Positions 7,480 to 16,176 are shown, numbered from the stretch's first letter. The stretch: DNA of 22,359 nt from DATKYV01 sp035528275 (GCA_035528275.1 DATKYV010000143.1:1-22359); one strand, 5' to 3'. The notes: generated by a model from the sequence alone, not told the origin. Numbers and translations: made by a program.

Positions 7480-7827
7480 ATGAAACCTATCGGCAGAAGG
7501 CTTAAACTCATCCGCATCGAGAAGGGGCTTTCGCAGGGAGACATCGAAAGAAGAACCGGACTCCTTCGGAGCTACCTCTCTCGAGTTGAAAATGGACACA
7601 CCGTCCCTTCCCTGGATACGCTGAGCAAGATTGCGGAAGCCCTCGACGTCAGCGTCGGGAATCTGATTGACCAGCCCGAGGGGGAGGTGGCAAAAACCGC
7701 CTCCACACTTACCGACAAAGGCCAACTCCGCTTCTGGAACCTCATGCGGCGTTACGCGCCGATGATCGAAGAGCGTCAGCGGCGGCTGCTCGTCGGCTTG
7801 GCGCGCAAGATGGCGGAGAGCCGATAG
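7480..7827 (+). CDS. Xre-family helix-turn-helix transcriptional regulator
   Basis: A 115-residue DNA-binding protein with a single Cro/C1-type HTH at about residues 5-64 (RRLKLIRIEKGLSQGDIERR, then YLSRVENGHTVPSLDTLSKIAEAL). The LSRVENG...PSLDTLSKIAEALDV block is the usual end of this domain. The C-terminal ~50 residues (QLRFWNLMRRYAPMIEERQRRLL) are basic, probably helical and lack a sensor domain I recognise. The ATG at 7480 follows GGAGGAG at 12 nt; in-frame ATGs at 7459 and 7435 are alternatives that only add a short poorly conserved-looking tail. It sits between tRNA-Leu and the convergent hemL with no obvious partner gene, so its targets are unknown. Similar short regulators are common in Acidobacteria (from memory, not searched). 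Confidence 0.82.
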   Translation: MKPIGRRLKLIRIEKGLSQGDIERRTGLLRSYLSRVENGHTVPSLDTLSKIAEALDVSVGNLIDQPEGEVAKTASTLTDKGQLRFWNLMRRYAPMIEERQRRLLVGLARKMAESR

Positions 7828-7838
7828 CGCTTTTGTGT

Positions 7839-7866
7839 CCGGGCCCCCTGGAGTTTTCTGGCCCGG
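7839..7866. terminator. Possible hairpin between convergent Xre gene and hemL
   Basis: CCGGGCC (7839-7845) and GGCCCGG (7860-7866) can form a 7-bp stem with a 14-nt loop just after the Xre regulator stop. A second stem CGGGCA/TGCCCG lies at 7910-7927, nearer hemL. Neither has a convincing T-run. Confidence 0.3.
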
Positions 7867-7970
7867 CCTCCATTTTGAAGACCAACCGGCACAACTCTGC
7901 CTGTAAGCCCGGGCACATTGTTGCCCGCAGCACCAGCCTGAGGGGACTTGCTGATGCTCGTCGCCGGGCC

Positions 7971-9257
7971 TCAAACCCGCAACGCGGCGAAGGCGGCTGC
8001 CGAGGCGCGGACCGTTTCCGCGATGTCGTCTTCGCCATGCGCCGTGGATACGAACCCGGCTTCGAATTGCGAGGGTGGCAGGTAGACGCCGTTTTCCAGC
8101 AGGACTCGAAAGAATCTGCCGAACGCTGCCGTGTCGGATTTTTTCGCCGCAGCGTAGTCCATGACCGGCTGGGCGGTGAAGAAGGCCGTGAACATCGAGC
8201 CGACGCGGTTCACCGTGAGCGCCACTCCCGCCCCGGCCGCCTGGGCGGCGAGGCCGGTGGTTAACTCCGCGGTGAGTGTTTCCAGGCGGTCGTAAACTCC
8301 CGGCCGCCTGAGGATTTCCAAAGTCTTGAGCCCTCCGGCCACGGCCAGAGGATTCCCCGACAATGTCCCGGCCTGATAGACGGGACCCGCCGGCGCCACC
8401 AGCTCCATCAGCTCGGCTTTGCCTCCGTAAGCGCCCACAGGCAGGCCTCCCCCGATGACCTTACCCAAGGTGGTCATGTCCGGGCGAACCTTGAAGAGCT
8501 GCTGCGCGCCGCCGTAAGCTACGCGAAAGCCCGTCATCACTTCGTCGAAGATCAGGACTGTTCCCTGCTCGGCGGTGAGGGCGCGGAGTTTTTCCAGGAA
8601 GCCCGCCTGCGGCGGAACACAACCCATGTTGCCGACGACCGGCTCCACGATGGCCGCGGCGAACTCGTTGCGATGCCGGTGGAAGGCCTCCTCGAGGGCG
8701 TCTGGGGCATTGAACGGCACGGTGATCGTCAACTCCGCCAGGGCGCGGGGGACGCCGGGGCTGTCCGGCAGCCCGAGCGTGGCGACCCCCGAACCGGCCT
8801 TGACCAGCAGGCTGTCTGAGTGGCCGTGGTAACACCCTTCGAATTTCAGGATTTTTTCCCGCCCTGTCGCCGCGCGCGCCACACGCAGGGCGGCGAGCGT
8901 GGCCTCGGTGCCGGAGCTCGTCAGGCGCACGCGTTCGACGGATGGGTATGCTTCCTGAATTCTTTCGGCAAGCTCCACCTCCGCGGCGGTGCATGCGCCG
9001 TAGCTTGTGCCGGTCTCGAGGACTTTCGCCAGCGCCTTCATCACTTCGGGATGACAATGACCCAGAATCAACGGCCCCCACGACATGACGTAGTCAATGT
9101 AGCTGCGGCCATCGACGTCGGTGACGCGCGCCCCGTGGCCGCTGGCGATGAACAACGGGTCGCCGCCCACGGCGCGGAAAGCTCGCACCGGGGAATTCAC
9201 ACCACCGGGCATCAATCGAAGTGCCTTGCGGAAGAGTTCCTGGGATTTTGTGGGCAT
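7971..9257 (-). CDS. hemL: Glutamate-1-semialdehyde 2,1-aminomutase
   Basis: A 428-residue PLP enzyme that converts glutamate-1-semialdehyde to 5-aminolevulinate, the C5 route to haem and other tetrapyrroles. The start at 9257 gives the usual family beginning (SQELFRKALRLMPGGVNSPV) and length; GCGGAGCGGAA lies upstream. Conserved blocks: SSGTEATLAALRVARAATGR and KILKFEGCYHGHSD (PLP and substrate binding), IFDEVMTGFR, and LGKVIGGGLPVGAYGG, where Lys266 is the PLP Schiff-base lysine. It is transcribed away from rfaE2, with its own promoter at 9283-9311. No neighbouring hem gene is in the window. Confidence 0.97.
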   Translation of the reverse strand: MPTKSQELFRKALRLMPGGVNSPVRAFRAVGGDPLFIASGHGARVTDVDGRSYIDYVMSWGPLILGHCHPEVMKALAKVLETGTSYGACTAAEVELAERIQEAYPSVERVRLTSSGTEATLAALRVARAATGREKILKFEGCYHGHSDSLLVKAGSGVATLGLPDSPGVPRALAELTITVPFNAPDALEEAFHRHRNEFAAAIVEPVVGNMGCVPPQAGFLEKLRALTAEQGTVLIFDEVMTGFRVAYGGAQQLFKVRPDMTTLGKVIGGGLPVGAYGGKAELMELVAPAGPVYQAGTLSGNPLAVAGGLKTLEILRRPGVYDRLETLTAELTTGLAAQAAGAGVALTVNRVGSMFTAFFTAQPVMDYAAAKKSDTAAFGRFFRVLLENGVYLPPSQFEAGFVSTAHGEDDIAETVRASAAAFAALRV

Positions 9258-9282
9258 GCCGCGTATTCCGCTCCGCAAACTG

Positions 9283-9311
9283 AGAATAGCATGCGGTACA
9301 AGGAGTGTAAA
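9283..9311 (-). promoter_or_regulatory. Probable sigma70-type promoter of hemL
   Basis: Read on the minus strand, TTTACA (9311-9306) and TATTCT (9288-9283) are separated by exactly 17 bp. This predicts a start near 9276 and a leader of about 19 nt containing the ribosome-binding site. Confidence 0.55.
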
Positions 9312-9377
9312 TTTGGCATTCCTGCTGGGCGACGTCTCCCGGAACCCGGCTCGCCAGCCGATGAGCACAGGTTCGCA

Positions 9378-9386
9378 TGGTAGAAT
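9378..9386 (+). promoter_or_regulatory. Possible extended -10 promoter of rfaE2-mfd
   Basis: TGG-TAGAAT (9378-9386) has the TGn extension and a 5/6 -10 box about 40 bp before rfaE2. No clear -35 is seen at the right distance. Confidence 0.4.
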
Positions 9387-9425
9387 TACAAAAGGGCGCT
9401 GCGCCATGGATTGGCTGGGATGATC

Positions 9426-9908
9426 ATGACGTCCGAAAAAGTGCTATCGCTTGAAAAGGCCATCGAACGGGTGGAAGAACTCAGGCGGCAGGGAAAGCGC
9501 GTGGTGTTTACCAACGGCTGCTTCGACGTTTTGCACCCCGGCCACACGCGATATCTGGCGGAGGCGCGCCGGCTCGGCGACATCCTGATTGTCGCCGTAA
9601 ACAGCGACCGCAGCGTGCGCGCGCTGAAGGGGCCAGGCCGGCCGATTTTCCCGGAAAATGAAAGAGCTGAGATACTGGCCGCGCTCGAGGCCGTGGACTT
9701 CGTGACGATTTTTGACGACCTCACACCGCAAACGGTGATCGCTCGAATGCTTCCCCAGGTCCTCGTCAAGGGCGGAGACTGGGGGGTGGACGAGATTGTC
9801 GGCCGGGCCGAAGTGGAGGCGGCGGGCGGTCGGGTTCTCTCCCTCCCCGTGGTTCCCGGTTTCTCAACCTCGACCATTATCCGGGCCGCGGCGAAGAATT
9901 TCCGCTAA
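9426..9908 (+). CDS. rfaE2: D-glycero-beta-D-manno-heptose 1-phosphate adenylyltransferase
   Basis: A 160-residue cytidylyltransferase-like nucleotidyltransferase that activates heptose 1-phosphate to ADP-heptose for LPS inner core. The motif FTNGCFDVLHPGHTRYL (about 28-44) holds the HxGH nucleotide-binding signature, and VNSDRSVRALKGPGRPI and LVKGGDW follow as in RfaE2/HldE C-terminal domains. The kinase half (RfaE1) is absent, so this is the stand-alone form. ATG 9426 is chosen because GGGA lies 5 nt upstream; ATG 9420 or TTG 9411 would add only two or five residues. mfd begins 15 bp downstream and is probably cotranscribed. Confidence 0.93.
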   Translation: MTSEKVLSLEKAIERVEELRRQGKRVVFTNGCFDVLHPGHTRYLAEARRLGDILIVAVNSDRSVRALKGPGRPIFPENERAEILAALEAVDFVTIFDDLTPQTVIARMLPQVLVKGGDWGVDEIVGRAEVEAAGGRVLSLPVVPGFSTSTIIRAAAKNFR

Positions 9909-9923
9909 CGGCGTTCAATCCTC

Positions 9924-12900
9924 ATGCCAGAGCTTCGCACCGTCCTCAACCCGGTTTTCAACCACCCGGCCTTTCGCGACGCCTTGGCGGCGGTGGCGGC
10001 GGGCGACCGCGGCACGGTTATTTCCGGATTGACCCCCGCCGCCAAGGGCGCGGTGGTGGCCGGACTGGCCTGCGAAGCCTCGCGACCCGTAATTGTCCTG
10101 ACCTCCGACAACGAGGCTGCAGAGGGGCTTCGGCAGACCGCGTCGGCCTTTCTCACCTGGCTCGGAAACGATCCCCGAGCCAGCCTCAGCGTGCTCCCCG
10201 CCTTCGATTGTTCACCCTACGAGGGCCGCTCCCCCCACCCGGAAATCCTCGAGCGTCGCGCGGTGGCCCTCTGGAATCTCGCCCGTGGGAATGTCCGGGT
10301 TCTTATCGTTCCGCTTCCCGCAGCCTTGGGACGTTTTCGCGAGGCGTCGTATTACCGCTCGCTTGCCGTGGAGCTCCAGGTGGGCGACGAGTTGAGCCTC
10401 CCCGACCTCAGTGAGCACCTCTCGGAAGTTGGTTATGAGGCGGCGGAGCCGGTCCTGAACGTCGGGCAATTTTCCCTGCGCGGCGGAATCGTGGACATCT
10501 TCCCGCCCGAAACCGACTGGCCCTTCCGCACCGAGTTCTTCGGCGATCGCGTTGAGTCGGTCCGGAGATTCGACCCGTCAACCCAGCGCTCCCGGGAGCC
10601 GGTGCCCGCGGCGCTCCTTCTCCCCCTGGCGGAAACCAAGCGATCGTCGAAACTTTTCGAATCCATCGTTGCAGCTCTGGCCGCCCGCCAGCAGTCGCGA
10701 GGCTCGACGGGGTCCGATTGGACGGCGCAATACTCCGGCACCTTTCCCGGATGGGAATTCTACGTTCCGCTGGGGGAGCCGCACCCCAAGGCGCTGCTTT
10801 CGCTTGTCGAGAATCCCCTGCTGGTCTGGGACGAGCCCGTCGAGAGGGGGCAGCAATTGAAGCGGACGCAGGAAGCCTGGGCCGCCGGTTTCGACGAATT
10901 CCGCGACGCGCTCCCTCCGCGACCGCGCCCGGAGGAGGTTTTCCTGGTCGAGGATGAGTTCCTGCAATCGATCCACAATGTCCCCGACCTCTCGCTCAAA
11001 GAACTCACGATCGAAGCCGGCGAGGAGGGCGGGTCGCAAACCCCCGGCACGTTTCGCCTCGCATCGAATCCGCCGCGCAATTTCGTATTGCCCACCCAGC
11101 CGCCGCCGAAGTTTCACGGCGCGGTGAAATCGCTCATCGAAGACCTGGGCCAGCGCCGTGAAAGGGGGGAAACCGTCGTCTGCATTCTGCCCACGGCGGG
11201 CAAGCTCGACCGCATGCGGGAGATTCTGGGCGAATACCAGGTGCCGTTCGAAAGTGTCGCGCCTTCCGAGGATGGCGGAGGGGAGTTTGCGGAGGAAGCT
11301 GCCGGCGGGCAGCTGCAATCCTCGAGCGCGGTATGGCTGGCCCAAGGCGAAATGGAAGAAGGCATCGTCTTCCCCGACTTGCACCTGGCCTTGCTGTCGG
11401 ATAGCGACCTGTTCGGCGAATTCGTCTGGCGCGCGCCGGCCCACCGCGAGCGCTCGGCGGCTTCGAGTTTCGTTTCCGACCTGAGCGATTTGAAGGTGGG
11501 AGACTATGTGGTGCACGTGGACCACGGCATCGGCTCCTATCAGGGCTTGCGCCAGCTGGAGGTGGAAGGCGCGCCCCGCGACTTCATGCTGCTCACGTAC
11601 CAGGACGACGCCCGCCTCTACGTCCCCCTCGAGCGCCTCGACTTGGTGGGGAAGTATCGCGCCGGCGGCGACGGAGCCAAGCCGACGCTCGACCGTCTGG
11701 GAGGGGCTACCTGGGCGCGCACCAAGACGCGCGTCAAGCGCGCCCTGCGCGACATCGCCCAGGAGCTCCTGCACGTCTACGCGGAGCGAAAGATGCACGG
11801 AGGCACCGCTTTCAGCCCCGACACGCCCTGGCAAAAGGAGTTCGAAGACGCTTTCGAGTTCGACGAGACTCCCGATCAGGTGAGCGCCATCAAGGAAATC
11901 CGGCGCGACCTCGAAACCGCTCAACCCATGGACCGCTTGCTTTGCGGCGACGTCGGCTACGGGAAGACGGAGCTGGCCATGCGCGCCGCCTTCAAGGTGG
12001 TCCAGGACGGAAAACAGGTGGCGATGCTGGCGCCAACCACCGTGCTGGCCTTCCAGCATTTCGCCACCTTTCGCCAGCGCATGAGCGCTTTTCCCGTCAG
12101 CATCGAGATGCTCAGCCGCTTCCGCTCTGCGGCGGAACAGAAAAACATCGTGGCCGATGTCGAGGCGGGCCGGGTGGATATCTTGATCGGCACGCACCGC
12201 CTGCTTTCCAAAGACGTCGCCTTTCGCGACTTGGGACTGCTCGTCGTGGACGAAGAACAGCGCTTCGGGGTGGCGGCCAAGGAAAAACTGAAGAAGCTCA
12301 GGGCCAGCGTCGACGTGCTCACGATGTCCGCCACCCCCATCCCCCGCACCCTGCACATGTCGTTGGGCGGGCTGCGTGACCTTTCGGTGATCGAAACCCC
12401 GCCGCGCGGCCGCCTGGCGATTCAAACCGTCGTCGCGCCTTTCGGTGACGCTCTGATCCAGTCGGCGATTCTCCAGGAGATGGGCCGCCAGGGGCAGGTG
12501 TACTTCGTGCACAACCGCGTGGAATCCATCTTCAGCATCGCGGCGCTGGTTCAGCGGCTGGTGCCCACGGCCCGGATCGGCGTGGCCCACGGCCAGATGC
12601 ACGAGCGGGAGTTGGAACGGGCGATGCTGAAGTTCATGGAGGGTGGGTACGACGTTCTGGTCTCAACGGCGCTTATCGAAAACGGTCTCGACATCCCGCG
12701 CGCCAACACCATGATCGTCAACCGCGCGGACCGTTTTGGCCTGGCGGACCTTTACCAGCTCCGCGGGCGGGTGGGGCGCTCGAACCGCCGCGCCTACGCG
12801 TATTTCCTCATCCTCGCCGAGGAGATCTTGACCCCCGCCGCCAAACGGCGCTTGGCGGCGCTCAAAGAGTTCTCCGACCTGGGCGCCGGATTCCGCCTCG

Positions 12901-13490
12901 CCGCCCTCGACCTGGAATTGCGCGGCGCGGGCAACGTCCTGGGGGCCGAGCAGCACGGCCACCTGAACGCCATCGGCATTGACCTCTACCTCAGAATGCT
13001 GGAGCAAACGGTGGAGGAGCTCAAGGGCGCGGCGCCCCGGCCCGAAATCCGCACAACTCTAAACCTGGGGCTCGACATCAAAATCCCTGAGGACTATATC
13101 GCCGACGAAAGCCAGCGGTTGCGCATGTACAAGAGGATCTCCAGTCTCTCCACCCCGCAAGAATGCGCGGAGCTTGGCAAGGAGCTCGAGGACCGCTACG
13201 GCTCCGTTCCCCCTTCGGTCTCCAATCTCTTCAGCTATGCCCTGCTCAAGTCGGCGGCGGAACGGCTTCTGGTTCAGTCCATCGAAAGGAAGGCGGATGA
13301 AGTCTGGGTGCGATTTCACTCCGAGGCCCCGGTCGACGCGGATAAGCTGAGCGCCTTTGTCCGGCGCAATCCGGCGGCCATCTTCCGCCCCGACGGCGTC
13401 TTGCGCTTTCGATTGAATGGCCAGGGCGGCGACCTGTTCGTCCAGATTCGAAACGTCTTGCAGGAATTGCGCGCTGGGCATTATGATTAG
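9924..13490 (+). CDS. mfd: Transcription-repair coupling factor Mfd
   Basis: A 1188-residue SF2 DNA translocase that pushes stalled RNA polymerase off damaged DNA and recruits UvrA. Order of parts: N-terminal UvrB-like region (about 1-340, including ILERRAVALWNLARG and QFSLRGGIVDIFPPE), the RNA-polymerase interaction (CarD-like) domain from residue 523 (LKVGDYVVHVDHGIGSYQGL), Walker A GDVGYGKT at 675-682, DEEQ box at 776-779 (VVDEEQRFGV), TMSATPIPRTLHMSL, motif V/VI (STALIENGLDIPRANT, QLRGRVGRSNRRAYAY), and the C-terminal TRCF domain (about 1010-1150; YIADESQRLRMYKRIS). Length is typical. It follows rfaE2 by 15 bp. Confidence 0.98.
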   Translation: MPELRTVLNPVFNHPAFRDALAAVAAGDRGTVISGLTPAAKGAVVAGLACEASRPVIVLTSDNEAAEGLRQTASAFLTWLGNDPRASLSVLPAFDCSPYEGRSPHPEILERRAVALWNLARGNVRVLIVPLPAALGRFREASYYRSLAVELQVGDELSLPDLSEHLSEVGYEAAEPVLNVGQFSLRGGIVDIFPPETDWPFRTEFFGDRVESVRRFDPSTQRSREPVPAALLLPLAETKRSSKLFESIVAALAARQQSRGSTGSDWTAQYSGTFPGWEFYVPLGEPHPKALLSLVENPLLVWDEPVERGQQLKRTQEAWAAGFDEFRDALPPRPRPEEVFLVEDEFLQSIHNVPDLSLKELTIEAGEEGGSQTPGTFRLASNPPRNFVLPTQPPPKFHGAVKSLIEDLGQRRERGETVVCILPTAGKLDRMREILGEYQVPFESVAPSEDGGGEFAEEAAGGQLQSSSAVWLAQGEMEEGIVFPDLHLALLSDSDLFGEFVWRAPAHRERSAASSFVSDLSDLKVGDYVVHVDHGIGSYQGLRQLEVEGAPRDFMLLTYQDDARLYVPLERLDLVGKYRAGGDGAKPTLDRLGGATWARTKTRVKRALRDIAQELLHVYAERKMHGGTAFSPDTPWQKEFEDAFEFDETPDQVSAIKEIRRDLETAQPMDRLLCGDVGYGKTELAMRAAFKVVQDGKQVAMLAPTTVLAFQHFATFRQRMSAFPVSIEMLSRFRSAAEQKNIVADVEAGRVDILIGTHRLLSKDVAFRDLGLLVVDEEQRFGVAAKEKLKKLRASVDVLTMSATPIPRTLHMSLGGLRDLSVIETPPRGRLAIQTVVAPFGDALIQSAILQEMGRQGQVYFVHNRVESIFSIAALVQRLVPTARIGVAHGQMHERELERAMLKFMEGGYDVLVSTALIENGLDIPRANTMIVNRADRFGLADLYQLRGRVGRSNRRAYAYFLILAEEILTPAAKRRLAALKEFSDLGAGFRLAALDLELRGAGNVLGAEQHGHLNAIGIDLYLRMLEQTVEELKGAAPRPEIRTTLNLGLDIKIPEDYIADESQRLRMYKRISSLSTPQECAELGKELEDRYGSVPPSVSNLFSYALLKSAAERLLVQSIERKADEVWVRFHSEAPVDADKLSAFVRRNPAAIFRPDGVLRFRLNGQGGDLFVQIRNVLQELRAGHYD

Positions 13491-13592
13491 TGTGATAGAT
13501 TTTGGTCCTTCCCTTTGCAGCCGAGAGGGGAGGAGGACGGGACCGCTCAATCAGGCGGAACGGGTGTCAGATAATTGAGAAACATTGTCCCC

Positions 13593-14615
13593 ATGAAGCG
13601 TTGCTGGGTGTTGTTGGGAATTAGCGCGGTGGTCTTGAGCGCATCGTCTCCCGCCTTTGGCCGGCGGCGCATTGTGGACCGTATCATCGCCCGCGTCAAC
13701 GCCGAAATCATTACCCAGCGGCAATTCGAGCGCGAAAGAGAAGATCTCCGGACGCAGCTTGCCCAACAGTTCTCCGGGGCGCAGCTCGAGACGCAATTCC
13801 TGGAGCAAAGCAAAGATCTCTTGCGCGATCTGATTGACCAGGCGCTGATGGTCCAGAAGGCCAAAGACCTCGACATCAACATCGAGACGGACCTGATCAA
13901 GCGGCTCGATGAGATCCGCCAGAACTTCAATCTGGATTCACTCGAAGCCCTCCAGCAGGAGGTCGAGAAACAGGGGCTGGTTTGGGAAGATTTTAAGGAC
14001 CAGATCCGCCGGAAGATGCTGATGCGGGAAGTGATCGGCCGCGAAGTGGGCCGGACGATTATTATCTCGCGCAGTGATGCGCAGAAGTTCTTCGAAGAAA
14101 ACAAGGACAAATTCTCGTCGCCCGGTGGCGTCCATCTGGCGCAGATTCTGATCTCTTCGGAAAAGCATCCGCCGGAGGAAGCCGAGCCGCGCGCCAAAAA
14201 GGCCCTGGCGGAGCTGAAGGCCGGGCAGCGATGGGCTGATGTTGCCAAAGAATACTCCGACGATGCCACGGCCAGCCGCGGCGGCGACATCGGATTCCTC
14301 AAGGAGGGGACCCTCGCACCTGCCATCGCCGAAGCCATCTCCAAGCTCGAAGTCAATGAGTCTACGGACATCGTCCCCATCAAGAGCGGCTTCCTCATCC
14401 TCAAGGTGCTGGAGCGCATGAGCCCCGGCATCCCGCCGTTCGAACAAGTCGAGCAACGAGTGATGGAATATATGTACGGCCAGAGAATGGAGCCCGCCCT
14501 GCGCCAATACCTGGTGAACCTCCGCAAGGAAAGCTACGTCTTCTTGAGGCCGGGTTACGTCGATACCGGAGCGGAACGGCCCAGCGACGCGCTGGTGGCC
14601 ACGAAAGGCCGATGA
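13593..14615 (+). CDS. SurA-like periplasmic peptidyl-prolyl isomerase/chaperone (parvulin)
   Basis: A 340-residue exported chaperone-like protein. The ATG at 13593 begins a Sec signal peptide (MKRC then VLLGISAVVLSASSPAFG, cleavage likely near residue 23). Residues about 26-165 form the SurA N-terminal helical domain (VDRIIARVNAEIITQRQFE, DLLRDLIDQALMVQKAK). A single parvulin domain spans about 180-274 (VHLAQILISS, SRGGDIGFLKEGTLAP, VPIKSGFLILKV). E. coli SurA has two parvulin domains, so this is the one-domain type. The expected role is folding of outer-membrane proteins in the periplasm. The stop overlaps the next ATG (ATGA), indicating translational coupling to the YhaM-like gene. A TTG 18 bp upstream is an alternative start. 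Confidence 0.9.
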   Translation: MKRCWVLLGISAVVLSASSPAFGRRRIVDRIIARVNAEIITQRQFEREREDLRTQLAQQFSGAQLETQFLEQSKDLLRDLIDQALMVQKAKDLDINIETDLIKRLDEIRQNFNLDSLEALQQEVEKQGLVWEDFKDQIRRKMLMREVIGREVGRTIIISRSDAQKFFEENKDKFSSPGGVHLAQILISSEKHPPEEAEPRAKKALAELKAGQRWADVAKEYSDDATASRGGDIGFLKEGTLAPAIAEAISKLEVNESTDIVPIKSGFLILKVLERMSPGIPPFEQVEQRVMEYMYGQRMEPALRQYLVNLRKESYVFLRPGYVDTGAERPSDALVATKGR

Positions 14616-15562
14616 AAGAGAGCTTCGTCACTTCTCTCACTCCCGAAGAGCCCATCCACACAACTTTCCTGATCCAGAGTAAAGAGCGCAAGATCGCCCG
14701 CAACGGCAACCCCTACCTCGATCTCGAGCTCCGTGACGCGACCGGGGTCATCCGCGCCAAGCTCTGGGATTGCGACCGGCACGTCCAGGAATTCGATGTC
14801 GATGACGTGGTCCGGGTCGTGGGCGAGGTCGAGAACTTCCAAGGGACGCCGCAAATTCGGGTGCGAAAAATCAGCCGCTGCACGCCCGAGGAAATCGACC
14901 TCGGTGACTACTTCCCGCGCTCCAGCCGCGACCCGGAAGAGATGTACGCGGCGCTTCTGGGGCGGGTACGGGAATTGCCCCCGGGCCCGGTTGGCACTTT
15001 GCTGCTCGCCGTTCTCGAAGACCCGGCGATTGCCGAACGGTTCAAGCTCGCGCCCGCCGCCATGAGCTATCACCACGCTTACTTGGGCGGCTTGGTCGAG
15101 CACGTCCTTTCCCTGGTGGAACTGGCCGACCAAGTTTGCGGCCACTATGCGTCGCTGCGGAACGACCTGGTCGTGGCCGGACTCGTCCTGCACGACCTCG
15201 GAAAAATCGAAGAGCTGAGTTACACGCGGGGTTTCCGCTACACGACCCGCGGGAAGCTGGTGGGACACATCTCCATCGGCCTGGAAATCGTTCGCGGCAA
15301 AATGCGGCAGATCGCCGATTTCCCCGCGGACCTCGGGGTCCAAATCGAGCACATCATCCTCTCCCATCACGGCCAGCTGGAATTCGGCTCGCCCAAGGAA
15401 CCCATGTTTCCCGAGGCCCTGGTGGTCCATTACCTCGACGACCTGGATTCAAAGCTCGCCAGCATGCGCGCCCAGTACGCGGCAGACAAGGACCGTCCGG
15501 GGGAATGGACATCTCGCAACCCGGCGCTGAAGCGCGAGCTGCTGAAACCGCCAATCGATTGA
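14612..15562 (+). CDS. YhaM-like 3'-5' exoribonuclease (OB-fold plus HD domain)
   Basis: A 316-residue cytoplasmic protein. The N-terminal OB-fold (about 12-90; KERKIARNGNPYLDLELRDA, VVGEVENFQGTPQIRVRKI) is a nucleic-acid binding module. The HD phosphohydrolase domain follows, with metal ligands visible as His154-His155, His164, His194-Asp195 in LVLHDLGKIEEL, and ILSHHGQLEFGSPKEP further on. This architecture and the GSPKEP/VVHYLDDLDSKL ending match Bacillus YhaM, a 3'-5' exonuclease acting on RNA. It starts within the stop of the SurA-like gene (4-bp overlap). The stop is 2 bp from a long hairpin that leads into fabZ. Confidence 0.88.
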   Translation: MKESFVTSLTPEEPIHTTFLIQSKERKIARNGNPYLDLELRDATGVIRAKLWDCDRHVQEFDVDDVVRVVGEVENFQGTPQIRVRKISRCTPEEIDLGDYFPRSSRDPEEMYAALLGRVRELPPGPVGTLLLAVLEDPAIAERFKLAPAAMSYHHAYLGGLVEHVLSLVELADQVCGHYASLRNDLVVAGLVLHDLGKIEELSYTRGFRYTTRGKLVGHISIGLEIVRGKMRQIADFPADLGVQIEHIILSHHGQLEFGSPKEPMFPEALVVHYLDDLDSKLASMRAQYAADKDRPGEWTSRNPALKRELLKPPID

Positions 15563-15564
15563 CC

Positions 15565-15625
15565 CATTGTTTCATTGAATCATTGGTTCAATGCGTCAAT
15601 GGATCAATGATTCAATCAAACAATG
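15565..15625. repeat. 61-nt near-perfect inverted repeat ending on the fabZ start codon
   Basis: The left arm 15565-15593 and right arm 15597-15625 pair around a 3-nt loop (CGT): 29 positions with 25 Watson-Crick pairs, 2 G-U pairs and 2 mismatches. It is made of near-repeats of CATTG/TTCAATG and is AT-rich against a GC-rich background. It fills the yhaM-fabZ gap, and its last three bases are the fabZ ATG. No Shine-Dalgarno sequence lies in the right arm. It has no T-run, so it is not a standard terminator. Confidence 0.85.
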
Positions 15626-16084
15626 AACCAATTGTTCCAGTCCGCCATTCAGCGCATCATTCCCCACCGGTACCCTTTTCTCCTGGTTGACCGGGTAACG
15701 GAATTCGTGCCCGGCGAACGCATCGCAGGGACCAAGAACTTCACAGCCAACGAAGACGCTTTACGCGGCCACTTTCCGGGCGCGCCCCAAGCGCCGGCCG
15801 GACTGCTGATAGAAATGGTGACCCAGCTCGGCGCCATCCTCGTCCTCGAGAGGCCGGGGATGGAAGACAAGGTCGCCGTTATCCTGCAAATTCCTGCCGC
15901 CCGCATGCTGCGGCCCGTGGTGCCGGGAGACTCCTTGCGCCTGGAGGCCCAAGTCGTCAAATTGAAAGAAGCTTTCGGCGAGATGCGCGGCGCCGCTTAC
16001 TGCCAAGGGCAGCTCGTTGCCGAAGGCCGCATGCGTTTTGCGGTGGCCGATGCTTCCAGCCTCCTGGGCGACGCGAGGTTGTGA
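15623..16084 (+). CDS. fabZ: 3-hydroxyacyl-[ACP] dehydratase, FabZ family
   Basis: A 153-residue hot-dog fold enzyme that dehydrates 3-hydroxyacyl-ACP in fatty acid elongation. Catalytic His15 is in IIPHRYPFLLVDRV. HFPGAPQAPAGLLIEMVTQ (50-68) carries the catalytic Glu64, in the right register, but the usual MPGVL loop reads APAGL. TKNFTANEDALRGHFPG and the later RPVVPGDSLRLEAQVVKLK block are also family-typical. Length is normal. The ATG at 15623 is the only plausible start before the conserved region, yet it lies in the right arm of the 15565-15625 hairpin and has no clear ribosome-binding site, so translation may rely on coupling or on hairpin opening. LpxA/LpxD/fabZ clustering, common elsewhere, is not seen. 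Confidence 0.92.
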   Translation: MNQLFQSAIQRIIPHRYPFLLVDRVTEFVPGERIAGTKNFTANEDALRGHFPGAPQAPAGLLIEMVTQLGAILVLERPGMEDKVAVILQIPAARMLRPVVPGDSLRLEAQVVKLKEAFGEMRGAAYCQGQLVAEGRMRFAVADASSLLGDARL

Positions 16085-16147
16085 CCTCAACTTCCCCTCC
16101 CGGGCGCACGACGTCGCTGCCCAAGTGCCCCGAAGCCTTCACCGAGC

Positions 16148-16176
16148 TTGACAATTCAATCAGCTTGTGATAGGCT
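16148..16176 (+). promoter_or_regulatory. Orphan promoter
   Basis: A perfect -35 TTGACA (16148-16153) is followed after 17 bp by TAGGCT (16171-16176), preceded by TGA (TGn extended -10). It is oriented away from fabZ toward a region with no intact gene. Confidence 0.5.

Noticed and set aside
7203..7505. 100-codon plus-strand frame crossing the tRNA
   Set aside because: It reads straight through tRNA-Leu and into the Xre gene in another frame; not a protein gene.
7232..7827. tRNA-Leu plus Xre regulator as an integrated element's attachment site
   Set aside because: No integrase, no repeat of the tRNA 3' end nearby, and the region beyond is ordinary hemL; no sign of an island.
10578..12602. 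674-codon open frame on the minus strand
   Set aside because: It lies entirely antisense to mfd, whose motifs are unmistakable. Long antisense frames are expected in GC-rich codon usage, and the translation shows no known motif.
12611..12620. GTTGGAACGG inside mfd, matching the terminal repeat of the short elements
   Set aside because: Only 10 bp, within conserved Mfd coding sequence (ELERAM), with no inverted partner nearby; chance match.
16085..16147. Possible terminator after fabZ (GGGC...GCCC)
   Set aside because: Stem of about 4 bp, long loop and no T-run; not supportable.
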